In this document: positions 40,971-48,334 of the stretch, one piece after another
Layout: each line of letters starts with the position of its first letter
Numbering within the stretch: the first letter of the stretch is position 1
DNA from: Listeria booriae
GTDB taxonomy: Bacteria; Bacillota; Bacilli; Lactobacillales; Listeriaceae
Assembly: GCF_000766865.1 (NCBI RefSeq)
Contig: NZ_JNFA01000006.1
Location: forward strand, 1 to 50,084
Length of the DNA stretch: 50,084 bases
Reading direction: 5' to 3'
Translations under genes and position numbers: made by a program
The notes under the pieces: model-generated
What the model saw: the letters and a program-made list of their open reading frames with translations, nothing else
Told to the model about the DNA's origin: nothing
The model's database searches: none

Positions 40971-41948
40971 ATGGAAGCAGTGAAGGTATCAATTATTATT
41001 CCGGTATATAACATTGAGAAATATGTGGAACGGTGTCTAGACTCCATTTTAGCGCAGACGTACCCTCATTTTGAAGTGATTGTTGTGGATGATGGGGCAA
41101 CGGACAGGAGCGCTCAGCTGGCGGCGAAATATGTATTGCGCGATACGCGGGTGCGGCTACTACACAAGACGAATGGCGGTCAGGCGAGTGCGCGTAACTT
41201 GGGGCTGGAACAGGCGAACGGCGACTATCTTTTGATGGTAGATGGCGATGATTATCTTCTGCCAGATTTACTAGAGAAATGTGTTGAAAAATTGGAACTC
41301 GGCGCAGATATTGTTGCTTTTGATTATTTCAGTTTAAATCACAAACAGCAGCAAAACTATGTGGCGGTGGGAACTTCGGCGATTACAGCTGGAACGGCAC
41401 CGTGGAATAAAATGTACCGCCGCGCATTGTGGCAAGATGTTTTTTTCCCAGAGGGGTTGTGGTATGAGGATTTGGGTGTGGTTCCGTTCGTGTTAGCGAA
41501 GGCGGAAAATGTGTGCAAAATAGACGAGGCTTTCTATGTATACGACCAGTCGCGTGAGGATTCGCAAACGAATACCGTGAACACCGTGCGTTACAAAGAT
41601 ATACTGCAGGTTTTAGCGCACTTGCAGCGACAAATAGCGACACTGCCGGATGTGCAAACGGACTTGATGGCGGGCATGTATTTAGAGCAATTAGGCTATG
41701 TCATGACATTGAGCAAAAGTAGCACAATCAAAAACAAGAGTGAGCGACGCTTCTTCCTTCGAGTCATGCAACAAGAACTGGAAAAAGTATGCCCGCATTG
41801 GGTGGAATTAACACATAAACCCGAGTCCCGTCAATTAAAGAAAATCCGCCGTTTAGCGATGCGCTGCTACTTCCGAGGCTATTTTCTACTGGGCGACATG
41901 CTATACGTATGGCCTAAAAAACTAAAACAGATAGGAGTTAACGAATGA
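40971..41948 (+). CDS. glycosyltransferase family 2
   Basis: GT2 protein of 325 residues. It starts VKVSIIIPVYNIEKYVERCLDS, with VDDGATDRSAQLA near 42 and ARNLGLEQANGDYLLMVDGDDY near 82, which carries the DxD. A W-Y-E-D segment (WYEDLGVVPF near 165) is the catalytic region of LgtD/WaaL-like GT2s. The C-terminal third is basic and alpha-helical and might associate with the membrane. AAAAGGAG precedes ATG 40971; the eight codons upstream lack a site. The acceptor is unknown. Confidence 0.9.
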   Translation: MEAVKVSIIIPVYNIEKYVERCLDSILAQTYPHFEVIVVDDGATDRSAQLAAKYVLRDTRVRLLHKTNGGQASARNLGLEQANGDYLLMVDGDDYLLPDLLEKCVEKLELGADIVAFDYFSLNHKQQQNYVAVGTSAITAGTAPWNKMYRRALWQDVFFPEGLWYEDLGVVPFVLAKAENVCKIDEAFYVYDQSREDSQTNTVNTVRYKDILQVLAHLQRQIATLPDVQTDLMAGMYLEQLGYVMTLSKSSTIKNKSERRFFLRVMQQELEKVCPHWVELTHKPESRQLKKIRRLAMRCYFRGYFLLGDMLYVWPKKLKQIGVNE

Positions 41949-43099
41949 AACGCTTGATGTATATTTTGGTGGGATTATTCCGCCTACTTCCAGTGAAAAA
42001 TATTGTCCTCTTTGAGAGTATGTCTGGATTTCAAGATAACTCTAAGGCACTTTTTGAAGAGATGATGCGGCAGCGTTTGAATCAGAAATACAAGATTATC
42101 TGGTTTGTCGCGGACCCTAAACGGATGAACAATCTCGGGTATGACAAAGTGCGATTCATGAAAAAATCTGGCATAACTAGAAAATCGATTCGCTATTTGT
42201 ATTATAGTTGCGTCGCGAAATATTGTTTTTATACGCATGAAGTATTGGGATATCGCAAGGATGGCCAGCAAATTCGGTTTTTCCTAACGCACGGGACGCC
42301 ATTAAAGGATAGTCGTGGTTGTTTCGGAGAGGTGGATGCGCACACATATATTCTTTCGACGTCCGAATATGCGGCTACATTGCGCGCGACTTCCTTACTC
42401 GGTGGAGAGGATAAGATGCAAATTCTTGGCTTTCCGAGGAACGATAAGCTGTTTTGTGAGGATGCTGGTACGGCGCGTTTTCTTGCTAAATATGAGTACA
42501 CGAAATTAGTTGTTTGGTTGCCGACGTTTAAACATATTCGTAATAGTGACCGGGTGGATTTTGCGACGGATAGTGCGACCGATGTATCGCTGATGAGCCC
42601 TACGTTTTTCGAGCAGTTGAATGCGAAGTTGGTGGCAACTAAAACGCTACTCGTGATTAAATTTCACCCCAATCAAGATCTTCGGTTCGTACCGTTTTAT
42701 CAAATGTCGAATATTGTGACGCTTTCGAATGTGGAGATGTTGCAGGAACGAATCGATTTATACGCCTTATTGGGCCAATCTGACGCGCTTATTACGGATT
42801 TTTCTTCGGTGTATTTTGATTATTTGTTGCTGAATAAGCCGATTGGGTTTGAGCTTGGAGACATGGCGAATTATAGCTCTGGCCGCGGTTTTCTTGTCGA
42901 TGAGCCGTTGGATTATATGCCAGGAACGAAGATTCATACAGAAGCGGATTTTCTACAGTTTATCGAGGAGTTAGCGGTGAATAACGATGCGTATGTGTTG
43001 GAACGCGCCAAGTTATGTACGAAAATGAATCGATTTTATGATAACAATGCAGCGAAGCGAATTTTAGAATTTTTAGAAATGGATGGTACGACTTTATGA
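41945..43099 (+). CDS. CDP-glycerol glycerophosphotransferase family protein
   Basis: TagB/TagF-like glycerophosphotransferase of 384 residues, peripheral on the inner membrane face. The family pattern is clear: VLFESMSGFQDNSKALFEEM near 22, THGTPLKDSRG near 118 with the conserved HGTP catalytic histidine, LGFPRNDKLF near 160, KFHPNQDL near 240 and TDFSSVYFDYLLLNKP near 281 with the second histidine-like site replaced by TDFSS. It transfers glycerol phosphate from CDP-glycerol to a polymer or precursor. The cytidylyltransferase gene overlaps its end by four bases, a natural donor-transferase pair. It probably decorates the polysaccharide rather than making wall teichoic acid. Confidence 0.9.
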   Translation: MKRLMYILVGLFRLLPVKNIVLFESMSGFQDNSKALFEEMMRQRLNQKYKIIWFVADPKRMNNLGYDKVRFMKKSGITRKSIRYLYYSCVAKYCFYTHEVLGYRKDGQQIRFFLTHGTPLKDSRGCFGEVDAHTYILSTSEYAATLRATSLLGGEDKMQILGFPRNDKLFCEDAGTARFLAKYEYTKLVVWLPTFKHIRNSDRVDFATDSATDVSLMSPTFFEQLNAKLVATKTLLVIKFHPNQDLRFVPFYQMSNIVTLSNVEMLQERIDLYALLGQSDALITDFSSVYFDYLLLNKPIGFELGDMANYSSGRGFLVDEPLDYMPGTKIHTEADFLQFIEELAVNNDAYVLERAKLCTKMNRFYDNNAAKRILEFLEMDGTTL

Positions 43100-43527
43100 A
43101 AAAATATAAATTAGGCTACACTTCTGGTGTTTTCGACTTATTCCATATCGGACATCTCAATATTTTAAAAAAAGCCAAGGAGCAATGCGAACATCTCATT
43201 GTCGCGGTGAGCACAGATGAGTTGGTGCAGAGCTATAAAAATAAAACACCAGTCATTCCATTTGCTGAGAGGTTAGAAATCGTCCAAGCCATCTCCTTTG
43301 TCGATGAGGTCACAGCCCAAACAACGCGTGACAAAATAGCAGCGATGGAGAAATTCCAGTTTGACGTCATGTTTGTTGGCTCTGATTGGAAGGGAAGCCC
43401 TTTGTTCACAGAAACAGAACGCATTTTAAAAGCGAACGATGTGGATGTGGTGTACTTTCCTTATACGAGCAACACGTCGTCCACCTTGCTAACTCAAACA
43501 TTGAATAAAATTGTCCAAACACACTAA
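43096..43527 (+). CDS. glycerol-3-phosphate cytidylyltransferase (TagD-like)
   Basis: Nucleotidyltransferase of 143 residues. The HxGH motif is in YTSGVFDLFHIGHLNIL, VSTDELVQSYKNK is near residue 42, VGSDWKGSP near 96 and YFPYTSNTSSTLL near 122. It makes CDP-glycerol from CTP and glycerol 3-phosphate, fitting the glycerophosphotransferase it overlaps. The GVFDLFH form differs a little from B. subtilis TagD (GTFDLLH), so another alcohol phosphate is possible. The frame is complete and ends with a polar tail. Confidence 0.88.
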   Translation: MKKYKLGYTSGVFDLFHIGHLNILKKAKEQCEHLIVAVSTDELVQSYKNKTPVIPFAERLEIVQAISFVDEVTAQTTRDKIAAMEKFQFDVMFVGSDWKGSPLFTETERILKANDVDVVYFPYTSNTSSTLLTQTLNKIVQTH

Positions 43528-43548
43528 ATTAAGAAATGAGTCGAGTGA

Positions 43549-44967
43549 ATGAGCAGTAAATACAAAAAATTATTTCAAAATACCATCCTTTTCTCGATTG
43601 GGAGTATGGGAAGTAAGCTGATTAGTTTACTACTCGCTGTGGTTTTCACGCATCATTTAAATCCGCAAGAATACGGTGAGGTTGAGCTGATTTCGGTCAT
43701 TATTAATCTGTGTTTGCCTTTTGTGACGCTATCTATTTATGACGCGGTACTTCGGTTTGTTATGAAAGAGGACGAGAACCAGGGCAGTGTCTTGCTGAAT
43801 GGACTTATCATCTGTGCGTTTGTCGGTTTGTTTTTCCTGTCGGGAAGCGTGATTGGTATTCTGTTTTTCGGGCTTGAGATGGACACATTAGTAATTGCGG
43901 CGATTATTTTTGCACAGGCGACAAATCTAGTGTTTGCACAATATGCACGAGGAACGGGTCGCATCAAATTATACGTGATCAATGGGCTTTTGACGGCGAT
44001 TATGATTTTTTCTATTGTGAGTGTTTTGATTGTGTTCTTTCACGTTGGAATTATGGGTTATTTCATTGGCATGGTGATTGCGTTTACGCTTAGCAATATA
44101 ATGTTGTTCAGTTTTAGTGGAAACATAGCCAAAAAACTAGCCGGTTCTCCGCGAGATGGAGCGCTAATGAAGCGAATGTTGGCGTATAGTTTGCCACTCA
44201 TTCCTAATACGTTGATGTGGTGGGTAATGGATACGTCAGATCGGCTCATTATCCAGTCCGTATTGGGGCTTACGGCCAATGGTTATTACGCGGTGGCCAA
44301 TAAAATACCGGTTATTCTGAACACGCTCAGTTCGATCTTTATGCAAGCATGGCAACTAACGGCGATTGAAGAAGGTAGTCAAAAAGACCGCGACCGCTTT
44401 TATTCCAGTGTGTTTAACGCTTTAGCTTCGTTCATGATTATTGCTGGGGCACTGATTCTCTCTGTTTTAAAATGGGGATTTGGCGTCGGATTAGGCAGTG
44501 CCTTTTTTGAAGCTTGGAAGTTTGTTCCGATTCAGTTGTTTGCCGTGATGTTCGCTAGTTTTTCAGGATTTCTTGGTGTGATTTATGCCGTGCAAATGCG
44601 TACAAATCAGGTTTTCATCACATCTTTAGTCGGTGCATTGCTGAACGTTGGGCTGAATCTTGTGCTCATTCCGCGGATTGGGCTTTATGGGGCGGCCATC
44701 GCAACGACTGTCAGTTTCTTCTTCGTATGGCTCGTCCGACTGGTGCAAACCCGCAAATACGTCAAAATCCGCATTCAATACATCACACTAATACCAGCCA
44801 TCTGCGTCTTAGCCATTCAAGCCTTATTTCTATACCAAAGCAAAGTCCCAGAACTACTAAGCAACACGCTGGCAGTCAGCTTACTGCTCCTCATTAACCT
44901 CCGAAATCTCCAATTTATCATACAAAACGTGCGACTAAAAAAACGAAGAAAGAGTGATATAGCATGA
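43549..44967 (+). CDS. polysaccharide flippase, Wzx-type
   Basis: MATE-like (MOP superfamily) exporter of 472 residues with about 14 membrane segments spread along the chain. It begins KYKKLFQNTILFSIGSMGSKL, the usual start of Wzx proteins. LPLIPNTLMWWVMDTSDRLII near 217 is the conserved middle segment. It moves the undecaprenyl-linked repeat to the outer face for the polymerase. It overlaps the epimerase gene by four bases. The SD is weak (GAGTCGAGTGA). Confidence 0.9.
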   Translation: MSSKYKKLFQNTILFSIGSMGSKLISLLLAVVFTHHLNPQEYGEVELISVIINLCLPFVTLSIYDAVLRFVMKEDENQGSVLLNGLIICAFVGLFFLSGSVIGILFFGLEMDTLVIAAIIFAQATNLVFAQYARGTGRIKLYVINGLLTAIMIFSIVSVLIVFFHVGIMGYFIGMVIAFTLSNIMLFSFSGNIAKKLAGSPRDGALMKRMLAYSLPLIPNTLMWWVMDTSDRLIIQSVLGLTANGYYAVANKIPVILNTLSSIFMQAWQLTAIEEGSQKDRDRFYSSVFNALASFMIIAGALILSVLKWGFGVGLGSAFFEAWKFVPIQLFAVMFASFSGFLGVIYAVQMRTNQVFITSLVGALLNVGLNLVLIPRIGLYGAAIATTVSFFFVWLVRLVQTRKYVKIRIQYITLIPAICVLAIQALFLYQSKVPELLSNTLAVSLLLLINLRNLQFIIQNVRLKKRRKSDIA

Positions 44968-45905
44968 AAAAAGAAACAGTTCTAGTTACTGGCGGCGCAG
45001 GATTTATAGGTGGCCACCTCGTCGAGAAATTACTTCAAAAATACCATATTGTCGTACTAGATAATTTGAGTACAGGTACCATGATGAATCTCCCGGAAAG
45101 TCCTCATCTCGATTTTGTTTTTGGCGATGTTAGTCAAGAAGAAGACGTGGCGCAAGTATTTGCAACCTATACTTTTACGTATATTTTTCATTTAGCAGCC
45201 GTGGCCAGTGTTGCGGCATCGATTGAAAATCCAGTGGAGACACACCGTATCAATATGAATGGCACGATTTATTTACTACACGCAGCACAACAACAAGCGG
45301 CTCACATTCAAAAATTTGTTTTTGCGTCGTCGGCTGCGGTGTATGGGAGTGAGCCAACGCTTCCTAAAAAGGAGTCGTCGATTATTGCGCCAATTACTCC
45401 GTACGGCATTGATAAATGGGCGTCCGAAAGCTATGTCATTACGTATAGCCAATTATTTGGCCTAAAAAGCAGTGCGGCTCGCTTTTTCAATGTGTATGGG
45501 CCAAGGCAAAACCCTACATCCCCGTATTCTGGCGTGCTTTCTATTTTGACGGATTGTTTCCAGCGAGTGAAAGCAGGCGACGAAACAGCGAATTTCACAC
45601 TTTATGGAGACGGCTCGCAAGTTCGTGATTTTGTTTATGTAGGCGATGTGGTGAATGCTTTAATTTTGCTGGCAGAATCAGAAGAAAGTACTTCTGAGGT
45701 GTACAACATTGCCTCCGATCAAAGGCACACCTTGCTTGAAGTGATTGGCATGTATGAAACCATTACTGGTGAAAAATTACCGCTGACATACCAAACCGCA
45801 AGAGCCGGCGATATTCAAAAATCATATGCGGATATTGAGAAGATAAAGAAACTGGGGTTTGTGGTGGAAGATTCGTTGGAGACGGGGTTGCGGAAGTATT
45901 ATTAA
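44964..45905 (+). CDS. NAD-dependent sugar epimerase/dehydratase
   Basis: Extended SDR protein of 313 residues. The dinucleotide motif is VTGGAGFIGGHLVEKL (about 8-23), LDNLSTG is near 34, the catalytic SSAAVYGS is near 121, and the YxxxK pair is in YGIDKWASES near 148. RFFNVYGPRQNP near 173 and DFVYVGDVV near 215 follow. This is closest to UDP-glucose/UDP-N-acetylglucosamine 4-epimerases, but dehydratases share the pattern. It probably makes UDP-galactose or UDP-GalNAc for the operon. It is the last gene before the terminator. Confidence 0.9.
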   Translation: MKKETVLVTGGAGFIGGHLVEKLLQKYHIVVLDNLSTGTMMNLPESPHLDFVFGDVSQEEDVAQVFATYTFTYIFHLAAVASVAASIENPVETHRINMNGTIYLLHAAQQQAAHIQKFVFASSAAVYGSEPTLPKKESSIIAPITPYGIDKWASESYVITYSQLFGLKSSAARFFNVYGPRQNPTSPYSGVLSILTDCFQRVKAGDETANFTLYGDGSQVRDFVYVGDVVNALILLAESEESTSEVYNIASDQRHTLLEVIGMYETITGEKLPLTYQTARAGDIQKSYADIEKIKKLGFVVEDSLETGLRKYY

Positions 45906-45917
45906 AGTCATTCACCT

Positions 45918-45951
45918 AAAAAAAGATGCGCAAATACGTGTGTCTTTTTTT
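45918..45951 (+). terminator. polysaccharide operon terminator
   Basis: An A-rich left arm and T-rich right arm around GATGCGC/GTGTGTC, ending in T7. The stem is weaker than others here. Confidence 0.7.
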
Positions 45952-46041
45952 GTTGGTGGCGTGGTAGCCGACCTTCTTAAAAACGTCAATTTGGCCAGTA
46001 GGTTGGAAATAGTTTAAAGAAAGCGCTATCTTACTATTTTT

Positions 46042-46071
46042 TTGAAGAAAAAATGTCTTATTATGTATACA
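46042..46071 (+). promoter_or_regulatory. candidate promoter of the LRR-MucBP gene
   Basis: TTGAAG and TATACA with an 18-base spacer; TG directly precedes the -10. It would drive the leader ORF and the LRR-MucBP gene. Confidence 0.5.
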
Positions 46072-46115
46072 GCAATTACATGTGAAAACAGATACAATTG
46101 AAAAATGGAGGAGCC

Positions 46116-46172
46116 ATGAGGCTGTTACAAGGTCTTTTCAATTCAATAAAATACGAGGAACAAGAAGTGTAA
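46116..46172 (+). CDS. 18-codon leader ORF
   Basis: MRLLQGLFNSIKYEEQEV, with GGAGGAG immediately upstream. It ends two bases before the AAAGGAGGAG site of the LRR-MucBP gene, so translation could couple the two. It is amphipathic in its first half. It has neither a run of one amino acid nor an attenuator hairpin, so peptide-sensing attenuation is not evident. It may be a leader peptide or a chance frame with a good site. Confidence 0.4.
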   Translation: MRLLQGLFNSIKYEEQEV

Positions 46173-46191
46173 TAAAGGAGGAGTGGAGTCA

Positions 46192-48330
46192 ATGTCAACT
46201 AATCAAAAAGGAAGGAAGCGCCAAGTGTGGATGAGCATAGGGCTTGCAGGAGTGCTAGTCACGAATGGCTGTTTACCTTATGCTGTGCCCGCAAATGAGG
46301 TTCAAGCAGTGGAAACAACGCAAACAGAAAGGGAAACGAAAGTAACCACCATACCAGCAGGAAGTACTTTTGCGAGTATTTTTCCAAGTTCCAAATTAGC
46401 GTTGCAAGTGGCGATGGAAATCTATCCACAAACGCACCCAAATAACATAGATGTAAAAAAAGAGGTCACACAAGCAGAATTAGATCGAGTGACAATCATC
46501 GAAGATGATCCTGCTCTGGGCGATCCTATCGGTAATATCGAGGGGGTCCAGTACCTTCGAAATCTAGAGGATTTATGGGTTGGCACAACAAGTGGTTTTA
46601 GTGGATATATAGAGAATCTAGACGTACTTTCCAACCTGACTAAACTGAAAGTATTAGCGGTAAAAAACCAAGCAATTTCAGATATTTCAGGAATAAAAAA
46701 CTTAACCAATCTGACGTATCTAAATTTAAGTGAGAACAAAATCACAGATGCTAGCCCGATTGCGGGATTAACGAAACTAGAACATATCGATTTTGCGAGA
46801 GAAAACCGCATTCAAAGCTTGGCCCCTTTTCGTCAATTGACGCACCTGAAGAAGTTATTTTTGAGCTCCACTGTGAGTGATTTTCGACCGTTACAACACT
46901 TACCCTTGATTCAAGATCCGAATGCTACGTGGGTCCTTGTAGGAAATATTACTCTCCCAGATGCCTATGTTGGGGAACCTGTTTTTATGCAGGCTTTTGA
47001 TCCCACAGGAGAGCAGGTGCTGTTTGGTGGGGTCATGGTGGATGGAAAGTGGGAAGGTATGAAAGCGTATGATGGCCAATATGCCACGTATAGTAAGGTT
47101 GGGATGGGAAATGTTACTTTCACACAAAGTCTATCTGAGCCAAGCGGTACCGATCGCTACATTAGGGTAGATTTTAAGCAGCGAGTGCTTCCTGCCAAAG
47201 CAACCGTCCAACCCGTCACTGTCCGTTATGTGGATGATCAAGGCGAAGTTTTAGCTCCAGAGGAACGTCTAACGGGAGTGCTGGGCGAAGCGTATGAAGC
47301 CAAAGCTAAAACAATTGACGGGTATCAGCTAATCGAAGAACCGATTAATCGGGTAGGAAATTTCGGCACCGAGGCGCAAACGGTGACTTTTGTCTATACC
47401 AAGGAAGCCGTCCCTGTCAGCCAAGCAGTCACAGTGCGCCATCTAGATACCGAAGGGAAGGTCGTAGCATCAGAAGAAGTGTTGACAGGAGCTTTAGGGG
47501 ATACGTATGAAGCAAAAGCCCAAGCTATTGCAGGGTACCGTCTTGTCACGACACCAGCCAATCAAACGGGCACTTTTGGTACAGAAGCGCAAACGGTGAC
47601 CTTTATCTATGCACAAGAGACAGCCCCACCTACGGCGCAACCCGTCACGGTGCAGTATGTCGATGACCAAGGGCAAGCCCTAACACAAGAAGAAACCTTG
47701 ACTGGAGCATTGGGTGCCCCATATCAAGCCGAGGCTAAAACGATTTCAGGCTATCAACTGACGAGCCTGCCAAATAATCATACCGGGACCTTCCAAGCGG
47801 TGGCACAAACCGTTCGCTTTGTCTATACCAAACAAGCGTTGCCGGTAGCCCAACCCGTCACAGTACAACATGTGGATGCCCAAGGGAAAGCCGTAGCGGA
47901 AGAAGACATCCTGCAGGGATACGCAGGGGAGACGTTTCACGCGAAAGCTAAAGTGATTCCAGGGTACCATGTCTCCGAACACCCAGCGAACGCGACGGGA
48001 ATCTTTGGCCCATCCGGGCAAACGGTACGCTTTGTCTATGCCCCAGACGAGCCCATCGAAGCGATGGATCCAGTAGAGGAGGGACACACCACGCCACCGA
48101 AGCCTTCCCTACCATCTCCTGTGATAGAAGATACAAGGACGCCATCCGTCTCTTTACCGACGCAAGTATCCTCCGAAACAAGTCCATCGGTGGTGCCAGT
48201 TGTGTCAGGAACGACCCTGCCCTCATTGGGAGAGCGTACCACGCATGCCATCGGATGGGGATTCACCTTGTTGCTAGTAGGCACTTGGCTACTCCTTCGT
48301 TATCCATCAAGTAAGTGTAAAAGGAGTTAA
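46192..48330 (+). CDS. internalin-like LRR-MucBP surface protein
   Basis: A 712-residue cell-surface protein. The signal peptide (about 1-37) is followed by a helical cap with IFPSSKLALQVAMEI and about five 22-residue LRRs (about 117-240; LKVLAVKNQAISDISGIKNL, LTYLNLSENKITDASPIAGL). An Ig-like spacer follows, then four MucBP repeats of 71-72 residues starting near 340, 411, 483 and 554 (each VTVxxxDxxG). A Pro/Thr/Ser spacer leads to LPSLGE near 676, a membrane segment and a basic KCKRS tail. LPSLG differs from the usual LPxTG by Leu for Thr, yet the tail has the full sorting-signal layout. GGAGG precedes ATG 46192, preferred over GTG 46183. Confidence 0.92.
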   Translation: MSTNQKGRKRQVWMSIGLAGVLVTNGCLPYAVPANEVQAVETTQTERETKVTTIPAGSTFASIFPSSKLALQVAMEIYPQTHPNNIDVKKEVTQAELDRVTIIEDDPALGDPIGNIEGVQYLRNLEDLWVGTTSGFSGYIENLDVLSNLTKLKVLAVKNQAISDISGIKNLTNLTYLNLSENKITDASPIAGLTKLEHIDFARENRIQSLAPFRQLTHLKKLFLSSTVSDFRPLQHLPLIQDPNATWVLVGNITLPDAYVGEPVFMQAFDPTGEQVLFGGVMVDGKWEGMKAYDGQYATYSKVGMGNVTFTQSLSEPSGTDRYIRVDFKQRVLPAKATVQPVTVRYVDDQGEVLAPEERLTGVLGEAYEAKAKTIDGYQLIEEPINRVGNFGTEAQTVTFVYTKEAVPVSQAVTVRHLDTEGKVVASEEVLTGALGDTYEAKAQAIAGYRLVTTPANQTGTFGTEAQTVTFIYAQETAPPTAQPVTVQYVDDQGQALTQEETLTGALGAPYQAEAKTISGYQLTSLPNNHTGTFQAVAQTVRFVYTKQALPVAQPVTVQHVDAQGKAVAEEDILQGYAGETFHAKAKVIPGYHVSEHPANATGIFGPSGQTVRFVYAPDEPIEAMDPVEEGHTTPPKPSLPSPVIEDTRTPSVSLPTQVSSETSPSVVPVVSGTTLPSLGERTTHAIGWGFTLLLVGTWLLLRYPSSKCKRS
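47209..48050 (+). repeat. four tandem MucBP repeats
   Basis: Units begin at 47209, 47422, 47638 and 47851 (213, 216 and 213 bases apart). Each encodes VTVxxxDxxG, a GYxL segment and a final VTFVYT-like strand. Nucleotide similarity is high at the starts (CAACCCGTCAC). Confidence 0.88.
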
Positions 48331-48334
48331 ATAT

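Noticed and set aside
41945-43527. Wall teichoic acid locus (tagB/tagD)
   Set aside because: The pair is embedded in a Wzx/Wzy operon with a priming sugar transferase, and no TagA, TagO or TagGH gene is present.
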